Source of the DNA: Lytechinus variegatus
Lineage: Eukaryota; Echinodermata; Echinoidea; Temnopleuroida; Toxopneustidae
Direction: 5' to 3'
Assembly (NCBI RefSeq): GCF_018143015.1
Contig: NC_054740.1
Span: forward strand, 38,836,680-38,900,679
Length of the DNA: 64,000 nucleotides
In this document: one piece after another, positions 23,178-35,100 of the stretch
Position numbering within the stretch: position 1 is the first letter of the stretch
Layout of the letters: every line of letters starts with the position of its first letter
The notes under the pieces: generated by a model
Database searches by the model: none
What the model saw: the letters and a program-made list of their open reading frames with translations, nothing else
Told to the model about the DNA's origin: nothing
Program-made: the position numbers and the translations under genes

Positions 23178-26100
23178 ATGCCTTCACTACAAAAGCAAAA
23201 ACTAGCTCAAACTGATGTCAGCGAGAAAAGGGTGATTATGAGGTAAATTCCATTCCTATTTCCAGAACGCGAGAAGAACCTGGCCCAGGGCCAGGCCAGG
23301 CCAAGCCAGGCAGAAGTTAGAATGAGAATGAGAGCCTTGATTAAGTTGAAACAAGATAAGCTTGAATTTTGAAATTGATCTAATTCGTACCCACATGGGC
23401 CATTATCTTATTTGAGGCAATAGATTCTATTAAATTGTTAATGGATCTTGTCTTGTCTTGTCTTGGGTTAAGTCGGCATATGCAGACTTGCTTGCTGTAC
23501 TCCGCCATCTAATCTGTAATCATGATCTAGACCTCTAAGCATGCTAAGTCTAATCACAATTAATGTCAAACTATATCGGATGTGTTTTGATTTGTTAATT
23601 AGTAGTACTTCTCATGCTTCTATGATTTGTTGGTAGGTGCCTGGTGCCATGCACCCTTTTTTCTGACTTGGTTGAACGGTTGACCTTGAAATGATTAAGG
23701 ATGATGTTGGTGCAGGTGGTGGTGGTGCCGCTGCTGCTGATGTGTACGTATGTGGCTATGAATGATCAATGACAGAGCTACCAAGTCTCACGCATAATAT
23801 GTGTGAGACTCAAGCATTTTGGACTCTTTCATCCCCTCAAATATCTGTCTCACGCAACTACCATAGCCTATCCCCTTATACATTGTACACAATGTCTGTG
23901 ATCTCACTCAGATTCACAGAAAATCTCACGCATAGCTGGTCTTTGAACTTGGCATCTCTGTAATGATCTCCATCCCTCTTATCATCTCCACCTCTCATCT
24001 ACCTCCACAGTTCCCATCATCTCCATCCCACTCACCATATCTCAATACCCCTCATCATCTCCATCCCTCCTTTATTTATCTCCACCCCTCATCAGCTCCA
24101 TCTCTCTCATCATCTCCATAGACCATAGACCATACATGTACCTCCTGTCGTCTCCATCCTCCTTTCATCTCCATCCCTCAGAGATGCCAAGTTTAAAGAC
24201 CAGCTATGCGTGAGATTTTCTGTGAATCTGAGTGAGATCACAGACATTGTGTACAATGTATATGGGGATAGGCTGTGATAGTTGCGTGAGACAGACATTT
24301 GAGGGGATGAACAAGAGTCCAAAATGCTTGAGTCTCAAGCATAATGCGTGAGACTTGGTAGCTCTGATCCCTCTTTTCATCCCTATAAACTCTCATCATC
24401 TCCACCCTTCTCATCATCTGCACCCCCTCATCTCTACCCCTTCATTGATCATCTATACTCCTCTCATGATTGATCATCATCTACATCCCCTCATCATCTT
24501 CATTCCTCTCATCTCCACTCCTATCATCTCCACCCCTCTCACCATCTCTTATTCCTCCCATTTATATGTCCATCTACAAAATTCAATGTAGGGCCACCAA
24601 AAATAAAATATGATTTTGGTGGCCTAATGAGCCACCACCAACAACAAAAATCAATGTGGAGCCATGACTTTACTGCGAGTTTTGCAGTGTAGTATTGTTA
24701 ACAGTTAAGTTGGTCTTACTCTTCAGTCATAATCAGTGACCATGTTTTGAGTTTATTAACACATTCTAAAATAGTCCTTAATTCAAAATATGATTATGAC
24801 TTTGGTAACGATAACCAAAATTACTAAATTCCATCTAGTTATAATTGATCTGTTTTAAAAAGTTGGGGATCAATTTTTTTTTATTCACCACTCACCAGAT
24901 GCAGCACTGCAGCAGTATGAGCATCACAAAAATCTGATTTTGAGCATTTGTTTGATGGCATCTTTTTTTGAAAAGTGTCCAAAACTCTCTTGTATTATTA
25001 AACAAAAATAATCAGAATCTGTTAGGTCAAGAAGTAGCCAGGCAATTAAGTAACTGCAAAAAAATAGTAGGTCTAATAATCCATGAATCAAATCCATAAC
25101 TTTAAGTTAGAATCAAGATAAAACAAGCGTATTAAACATTGCCAATACCAACCTCAAACGAATAAAAACAAAGGTTATTTCAGCACAGGGGGTACTAAGG
25201 GCAAGGTTTTTAGTTTATTGATCATGAGGCTGATATTATAAAAGAATGCAGGGCTCGACATTTCCGGTGGCCCAGGGCAAGCAAAAATGAGAGTTGGGCC
25301 ACCACAATTATTTAAATAAAAGCCCACACTTGGGGGCCCAGTCGGGCTACCAAAGTTTAGACAAATTGCAATTTTTTTTTCTATTGTCCTAGGGCCACCA
25401 AACTTGCTTTGTGGGACTGCAAAATTATGATATTGATGATTTTGGTAGACTGATCGGGCCAGCCACAAAGAAAAAGAGTTAGTGTGGATCCTTGTTGATT
25501 GTTATCAAAACAATTCTAGAAATTATGGGCTCACCAGTCCAGAGAAGTAGGACAGTGATGATGAGGTATAAGAACATATAATTGCTGAAAGCTGCCAAAC
25601 TGTTATAACTGAGTATAATTGCAGTAATCAGATAGAAATCGAATACATGTAAAAGAGGGCCAAATATACAAATAAGTCTCCTATACCACCGAAATATGTC
25701 AAAAATGTAAAAAGCAGCTCTAGAGAAAGAGTATGGTGAGTGATGAGGAAACAATTGTATTTTCATAATCAAAGAAATAGTATGTTTTATTATGGTTTTA
25801 GTATGATTTTAATTTTAATGCTATGGATTTTATTTTTATTTTCAGAGTTGATTTCAATGTTCCGCTGAAGGATGGCGTTATAACAAACAATCAGAGGTAA
25901 GTACTCTCCACTTGTGGCATTCCTGAATTTCTGGAAAACTCTGCCAGGAGAAGCAATAAGTTTTCTCATAACCCCCTAAAAGTTCATGAAGGTTTAATAA
26001 AAAAAAATTCAAAGGCCTCTTCCAGTTCACAAAGGTCACAAAAATGTCATGAAGCAATTTTCAAAGCAAAATTCTGACACCCCCCCCCCCTCCCCTCTCC

Positions 26101-29100
26101 TGGTAGATCATCAGCATTCTCAACTCCCCCGATGAAAATACTGCTTTTTCATAGCAACAGAACAAGTTAATCTACATTTTTAAAACCACTTTGGCATTTC
26201 CAAGTTACAAACTTTTGCTACATAAAAAGACAAATTCTTTGATAAATTTTTGTTGTTTGCAGGAGCATACATCTATTAAAAGATCAAAGCAATTTTGGAC
26301 TAAATAGTGTATTGGATATTAATTCATCTACCCCCTGTATGACTGCTTTCAGTAATTGGACAAAGGGGCACCAAGACTGGAATCTGAACGGTCCAAAAGA
26401 ATTACACTGATGTGCTATGCTACATATACATTGATCACACCTTTTCACTCCTCTCACAGTGTGAAAGTCCTGGTGAAAGTACAAATATTCTTTCTTTTCT
26501 TTATTTGTTTTTAAAAAATAAATTTGTATATCAGGATTGTAGGTGCTCTTCCAAGCATCAAGCATGCCCTAGATAATGGCGCCAAGTCTGTTGTACTTAT
26601 GAGCCATCTTGGAAGACCTGATGGACGGCGACAGAGCAAATTCTCTCTCAAGCCAGCTGCTACGGAGCTCCAGAGACTTCTGGAAAGGTCAGTAGGGCCG
26701 CATTGTATAAAAGTTACTATTATGGTAACTTTATCCTCCAGTGGTAACTTGCATGGAATGTGTGACTTTGATTGGTTGTTTAGCCTTGTTACCATGGTAG
26801 TTACCATTGAATGGCAGAGTTACCATTTAAATCAAAAATTTTATTTAACAGGACCCAGGTTATCGTTTTAAACTTCCTTGCTCCTTTTGTCATTCCAATT
26901 CTTTTGTATCGTCAATATTAAACAAGTTTTTTAATAAAGTCAAGAAGCACAACTTAATACTAATTCATCATCGAAATTTTCAGGGGTCTTCTACTTTCTG
27001 AGGGATATTGATGATGAGTAAAGGGAGAGAGGGAGCTGAATCTTTGGGAAATAAATTCTAATTGAAAAGAGTGGGGTAAGAAATAAGTTGAACTCATTTG
27101 ATTTTATTGGTCATGGTTTCTTCAATATACAGACAATGTAAGGTGATAAAAAACAAGTTTCACTATGCGAGAGGTACAGATGCTTCTTTATGATTTCCTT
27201 GAATGGTCATTGAATAATTAAAAAAAATCCAGTAAATGTTGCATTGCAAACTCAATAAAAACATTTTTTTAGGATTACACTTGAAAGAGAAAGAGTGGTT
27301 AGAGTATGTGATGAAATATAATGAATAATGGGAAATGCGGAAAGAATGAGATCAGACTCAACGGTAACTTCATCACCACTTGCTCTACCTTATTTAATTT
27401 TTATTATGCCGTTATGTCATACAGAAGCATTTATTTTTGTTGTCAACTATACGAATGAATTATTTAGTAGTAAAGCAAGTTTAATTATGTGCATAATTCT
27501 GTCAATTTCCAGGGATGTGAAATTCCTGTCTGATTGTGTTGGAGCAGAAGTCGAAGCTGCTTGTGCCGATCCCGCCCCTGGTTCCGTCATCCTCCTTGAG
27601 AATCTCCGCTTCCACATTGAAGAAGAGGGCAAAGGGGTTGACGAGTCCGGCAATAAGGTAGAATTTCTCTCTGACACGTTTCTTTGATTTGAGGCTAAAA
27701 AAAGTCCAGGGGGCATTTCGTAAAGCTGTTCAAAAGTTAAGAGTGACTTTAAGAATGACTGGTGATCCTTTCTCGTGGTAAATGATATTCACTATTAAAT
27801 GTTCATTGGTGTTTATTTAATGCCCTAGAAAGTTTCACCAGTCAAAGAACAGCTTTATGAAACACCCATCAGGGGTTCAGTTAAATGTGTTCCAAATTGC
27901 TAATTTGGCGATAGTATTGATTGGAGTGTTCATGTATCAAAAAGTGTCATTTTCTAAGTTTTAGCTTTAATTTCTTATGAATCAAAATTAATTGATAATG
28001 GTTGTTAAAGTGCAGTGTGTATGGAGGTGTATTATCATACATGTTAAGGCCACCGCACACCTTACGACCCGACTGGTCGGCGACTGGCTTGCGACTGGGT
28101 GAGGAGAAATAAATCGCAAGGCAGTCATAAGCCTCGACACCGCACACCTTGCGATCCGATCTGCGACTCATGCATGCGCTTTTTGCTATTTGGCATAGCA
28201 TCTGAGAAATTGCGCTTACTACTGCGTATGCGCGTTGTTTATCATAAAACGCGTTATGCAACTCTGCTGTCTGATTGGCTGGAGGTTGGATTAAGCTTGC
28301 GATCCAGTCTTAAGGATTCGACATGTCAAATCCTTCCAATTTTCCTTGCGACTTGTCTCTGACCGGTCTGTGACTCTCAAGCTGACAAGAGCTGTGACGT
28401 CACATCTCCCCTCACCCAGTCGCAAGCCAGTCGGCGACCGGTCGGGTCGTAAGGTGTGCGGTGGCCATTATATATACATGTATCAAAACAATGTCTCTCC
28501 GTTTAACTGAGATATATGTTAAACCGAATCAAAATTGAAAAGGCGTAACAAAACCATTTTGTGTGGGGCATGTTCAAGACACATGGCCCTCTACTTTTTG
28601 GGGCTTAGACATGGCACCACATTATTCATTTTTTTCTTTGGGAGGCGAGGTGTTGTGACACAATGATCATTCTCCCCTGGATAATAAGGGTATCTTGCCT
28701 GACTCCACCCTAGTGTTTATTACTATTTTTTGTGATCAACAGGTTAAAGCGAACCCTGATGCAGTGAAGACATTTTGTGATTCCCTGTCGAAACTCGGAG
28801 ACGTCTATGTCAATGATGCATTCGGTACAGCACATAGAGCTCACAGGTATTGCCTGGTTTCACAAAGTTTAACAGTGATCATGGAGCAAGATTTTACGAT
28901 TGACTGCATTGGTCCTGTGTACAATCAATCATTAAACTCCAGCATGTCATCAAATCGTTAAGCTTTGTCTTACGGGAGATTTGATTGAGAAACAAAAATT
29001 TTCTGGGCTTAGTTTGGTAGGAGCCCAATTTTGTACCATTTGTGGTTTTCATATATAATCCCTTCTACTTAGCCTCTTGTAAATGCAGCTCACTAAATAT

Positions 29101-32100
29101 TCCTTAATTCTTTCCTCGAGGTGAAAAAAAGCATTTTCTAAAATGCCCTCCCAATCTCTTTGTAAACCTGTAAAGAAATAAATATCAAATGCATCAATTT
29201 ATATATGGGGTAGGACCTTGTTTCAATGGCAACGACATTTCACATGCTGTTTTAGTAGGTGGATTTCATTGGTCATGGTTATCAGTAATCTGTTCTTAAT
29301 TAGAATGGAGAAAATGAACACATGGGAAAACTGGGCTAATATATGAACTTGAATCTTAACATTCAAGTGGTTTGCAATGTTGAACAATATTGCTAAAAAA
29401 AATATTCTGAGATGACAGAGATTCTTTGTGCATTTATAATAAAATACATTTATTATGTGGGATGAGACCATCTAGCTAGACCCATTAAGTTATGGTCACA
29501 ATTTTCCGGCATTACAAAGTTTATTCAGGCAGAGTTAGTGGTCTTACAAGCCAAAAGTGAAGAAACAGCAATATAATGATAATCTGACATTAGCAAATCT
29601 TTGAAAATAAACTAATATTTATCTAATATAAGAACTTTTGCTGTAAATTGTGCAAATAAATTCAGATTAAAGATGGAAAAGATTGCAAGTTCAATTCCTC
29701 TTTGCATGGAGTCATTTTATTAACACTTTTTATTTGAAATTAGTGGTGGATGGAAGCAGTGATTTTCATGATGAGTGGTGGTCAGAAATCTTTTGTGCTG
29801 GTTGGGCCCAACCACTGCTGTCCACTGTGGCTATAACACTGGATGGGACTAGATGGAAAGTAGACAAAGTGACTGTAGACCAAGCGGCAATTTACCTCAT
29901 TGAGTGATTTCAAGTTCGGTGTTGACCTTTTGGTGTTGGTGATTGGTCAATTTTTACATGAGTATAACACCAAAAATAAAATGGAGATGGTCCTGAAAAG
30001 TCACTCACTAATTTTGTAGATGTCAATAATGTGATCTGGATCAGTTTTACAAACTCGGAATAGATTTTGGAGCTAGGGGAAGCAATCAAATTCCAACACT
30101 AATGCCAACACTGGACTTGAAATCACCCATTGTCTCTGTGTTTGTCCTGATGACAGTTCCATGGTGGGTGTGAAGCTGAACCCGCGTGCAGCAGGGTTCC
30201 TGATGGAGAAAGAGCTGGATTACTTTGCTAAGGCACTGGAAACTCCAGCAAGGCCGTTCTTGGCCATCCTTGGAGGGTAAGTGGAACCCAAATATTTTCA
30301 TTTCATTTATCTTCTTATCGCTAAAGGAGTTGAAATAGTTTTTATGCTTCTGAGCCTCGTCTCTCTGCTGGAATCCCATGCAGCGTCTTTTCCTCACTAA
30401 TCCTCTTCAAGTGTTGACAAAACAACAATGAATGTGACACAGATAGATGTTTGATTTTACCCACTATTTTTATAAGAATATATTCATGGAATGCCTGCCC
30501 CCTCCTGTTTTCTTTGTTGAATCTCTAGAGCCAAGGTTAAGGATAAGATCCAGCTGATTGAGAATCTCCTGGACAAAGTAAATGAGATGGCCATCGTTGG
30601 TGGAATGGCATTCACCTTCCTCAAGGTGCTCAAAGACATGAAGGTAAGCTCATTGTATTATGTGGTTTGGATCAGTTGGGAAATTCATTACATATACATT
30701 GCATTCAATGATATAAACGAAATTTAAGATTGAAAAAATTAACAGAAATATATAAGTATCTGTTGAGTATCTGTGTTTATAAAAAGCATGGCTATGTTAT
30801 TATGTCCATGACTAGTCTTTAACAGATCTTCTGATTATTATTGTACACCATTTCCTTCGCAATATGTATTGTTTCTGATGATATGCCTTACCTGGGGGTT
30901 TTGATTATCAGCTTAATAATCAGCATTATCCAACACTCTTCAGCCTTTTTCAGCTCGTTTATTTGTGATCAGTCACATCCCTGATATTTGATAATAAGTG
31001 TGCATTATTATACATACAACACATAAGATAAATAATAACTGAGATTTGTTCACCTCAGATTGGCAACTCTCTATTTGATGAGGAGGGGTCCAAAATAATC
31101 AACAGATTGATGGAGAAGGCCCAAAAGAATGGTGTTCAAATTCATCTGCCGGTAGACTTTATTACGGGTAACAAGTTTGCTGAAGATGCTGAAGTGGGAA
31201 ACGCTAGCATCTCTTCTGGAATCCCTGATGGATGGATGGTGAGTGCTGCTTGTCTTGAAATCATTTCTAATCAAACATTTTAGTCTGCATAAATTAAATA
31301 ATCGCACAAGTCAATGTAATTTTTCAGACCTCGTATGTATTTTTGTTACCATGTGAAATATAGCAGTATTGATGTATATGGATAATTAAGATATGACTAT
31401 CTGTTTTGTGTAAAAGGGTCTGGACTGTGGACCAGAGAGTGTGAAATCCTTTAACGAGGCAGTTGCCCGGGCCAAGTTGATCGTTTGGAATGGGTAAGTT
31501 CTGTTGTTGTAGGGGGTGGTGTTCAACACAAATTCATTGAAACTTGGTCATGATTGTTGTAGGTAAAAATTAAGTCATGCCTTGTCCTGAGCTGCCGATG
31601 CCAATTGGGGGAAAATCCTATTCTTTATTAAGATTGAATGAATAAGCTTTATATAGAATTTAAGAAGAAACAATCTCTCAAAGAAATCTATTTAATTTTG
31701 GTGTAGGATAATGATATTTTACTGAGTCCCCTGTCTGCTATTGACCATGAATTAAAGTTGTATGTCAGTTTTCGAGTGCTGTGTATGTGCACTGTATCCA
31801 AAGTGAATTAAGAAAGATATGGTGAATGAAATCTTTGAAATGTTAAATACAACATGACGTCTGATGAGATTTAAAAATTGAGTTTTTCACATGATTTCTG
31901 TATCTTATCCCTTCTGAATTTGCACATTAGACCTGTTGGGGTATTTGAGTTTGAAAAGTTTAGCACAGGAACCAAATCTGTAATGAATGCTGTAGTGGAG
32001 GCCACAAAGAAGGGAACAACAACTATCATAGGTAAGTTGAACTGAAAGTGTTCCATCCTTCCGTACCCTTTTTTCCATCAACCAATTCATTCATTCGTTT

Positions 32101-35100
32101 GTTTGTTTGTTCATCTGTTCCTTCGATAGTTTGTTTGTTCATTCATTCACTATTACATTCACACATTCCTTCTTTCCTTCATTCATTCATTCATTCATCC
32201 ATCCATCCATCCATTCATCTTTTGATTGATTGGCTAGTTGATTAGTTTACTGATTGATTCATTTATTAGTGGTTGATTGATTGATTGATCGATTGTGATT
32301 GATTATTTGATTCTTTCATTTAATCACTCATTCATTCATTTATCAATCCATCCATTCATTCATTGTCCGTCCACCCACCAACCCATCCATCCGTCCACCC
32401 ACCCACTAACCCATCCATTCAGTCATTCAGTTATTTTTGACATTTTTGTTCCTCTGCTCAAGATCCTCTGACCCTTATTCTGAACTTTGAAGTCATGGTT
32501 TTGGTTTAACTATGGATAACCAATCATGACACAAGGATCTTTTTGTCAACACATTTGTGTTCAATTCTTTTTAAAATGTTTGTAGTAATTAATTTCCTTC
32601 ATCATTATTAAGAAAAGAACAGGATTATGGATAACATTAGTAATTTGCTGGCTTCCTATACTTTTGCCACAAAATTATACCATGACCCAAGATTAAGTTA
32701 AGCAGAATATTGTCCTTTGGGTTTACAGTGCATCCCAACATAAACATTCAGTCAGCGTGGGTCCAATTTAAATAAAGCCTGCCAACAAAACATTCAAAGT
32801 TTTATAGCCAAATTTACAATCAGCCAATCACTTCTACATATGAGGCGCTTCTGTTTAAAAAATAGCCCTGAAAGCATTTCTATTCAGTCCTTCTTAATTT
32901 CCTTTATAATTCTTGAATAGCGCTTTGAGCACTCTACAGAGTGGATTTGGCACTATAAAAGTCCATTATATTATTATAGTTGTTGTCACTGGCATACAAT
33001 TGATAGTATTAGTAACCAAGGTTCAAACACCTTCACAGGAGCCAATCCTGGGGCGTAGGTCCATGTCTGAATCTGTATCTGAATCCATGGGGGGGGGCTG
33101 GGATTAATGGTCAGAACTATTGTAATACGTTATTGTCTTTGAAATTAAAAAATGTATATATATTTTTGTTGTGACAGGCGGAGGTGATACTGCAACGTGT
33201 GCAGCAAAGTACAATACTGAGCATCTCGTCAGTCATGTCAGTACTGGAGGCGGGGCTAGTCTAGAGCTCTTGGAAGGTACGTTGTATAGAAAGCCATAGA
33301 CTGCAGTTATAGACGTGGTTGTATCCACAGGCCCCGATTTGTAGGAAATATAGACTGGAGCGGTATGCTGAGAATTAGATCATCTGCTAGTAGACCAATT
33401 ACATACGAAACAGCAACCATGCCTGGAATATCCGAGCTGTCTGCAATTATGAGAGCTCTCATCCTTCGGTGAATTTACCTGGAATTCTAGAATAGTTCAA
33501 CATCAACTTTTAGTGGACTTGAGGGGGGAGGGGGCGTGGATGCAAGCAAGATGCACCCCACCTACATTGTATACTGGTATTATGAGAATCACCCATTGCC
33601 ATTTGCTCCCTCTCTATTCTCAAATTGGTCAGAGGCATGAAATTCAAGTGTGTTTTCAATTTTTTTTTTTTTCAATTTATTATTTTACATTTTCAACAGA
33701 AGAACAAAGTAATGTGATCAAAATAGTTACAATGAACTTATACAGATAAAATAAATTCAGACATGTAAAGTATATGATATTTATCTATAAGGAGTAAAAC
33801 AAAACAGAATATTATATATAAGTAAATATCATAACCATTATAAAATGAAATTCTGTGAAAATGGAGGGATCCACTAAAAAGCAGTGCTTGTATTGTGTGG
33901 ACCCCTCTAAATAATTATTTTAGAATTGCCTACGAAGACAGACAAGGTGACAAAACAGAGAACAGCAAGACAAAAAACAATAAACCAATTGAAGCACACA
34001 CAAACGTAATGAAAATAAAAATGGAAAAGAGATAAAGAAAGATAATAGAGCAGGATTTCAACGCGCGGATAATATAACCAAAAGAAAAAGGAAAATAAGT
34101 TGAGGCATGAAATGGTGAATTTAATGATAAAATTATTTAAAATTGAGTAAATGATGACCTGTATGATTTCAGAAAATTATTTTTAAGTCTCATTTTATAA
34201 GAACAGAGGGATGGGCTTTTAATGATATCTTCCCTAAGGGAGTTTCAGATTCTCGTATATAAATGTTTTTTTTAGCTAATAATGTTTTTAAAAGAGGTAA
34301 ATGGAACTCATTAGACTGTCTCGTAGGGTAATGATGAAATGAACGATTTTGAGGGAACATTGAATCAAACATGTGAAGAAGTGAATTGTTATCATATTTG
34401 TACATAAATTGGCCGAAGTGAAACAGATATAGATCATTTATTTTTAGCAGCTTGTTTTCGGCAAACAATGGGTCTGTGTGTAAAAGAAATGAAAAATGGT
34501 TGATTATACGGAGAGACTTCTTTTGTAATAAAATAAGTCTGTTTAATAAAACTTGGTGGGTATTGCCCCAAACAAGAATACCGTAGTTCAAATATGGTAA
34601 GATTAAAGAAGAATAAAGCATTAATAAAGTTTGTGGAGGAAAATGAAATTTCAGTTTATTTATTATGCCGATGTTGCATGAAATCACTTGGTAAATATTT
34701 TCAATGTGATATTTCCACGAAAGTTTGTTATTGACAGTTATACCTAGGAACGAAACAACTTCTAATGGGGTATCATCAAACACAATGTTTGCAGGCAGTG
34801 TGCCTATGGAGTTACTTAATAACATGTATTTGTTTTGTTTTTTTAGATTAAGGGATAGTTTGTTAGCTCTTATCCACTGAGTAACCTTTTCTAGCGCAGA
34901 ATTTACTATATCTAGTAGTGTTTTTGTCTCACCTGCGTAGCAGAGTGAGGCTATAGGCGCCGCTTTTCCGACGACGGCGGCGGCGGCCTCAACACCAAAT
35001 CTTAACCTGAGGTTAAGTTTTTGAAATGACAGCATAACTTAGAAAGTATATGGACCTAGTTAATGAAACTTGGCCATAAGGTCAATCAAGTATTACTGAA

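Noticed and set aside
29683..29907. Open frame of 74 codons in PGK intron 5
   Set aside because: No recognised motif, and its sequence is not flanked by phase-matched splice sites relevant to PGK.
32048..32245. Small frame in PGK intron 10
   Set aside because: Translation of tetranucleotide repeats.
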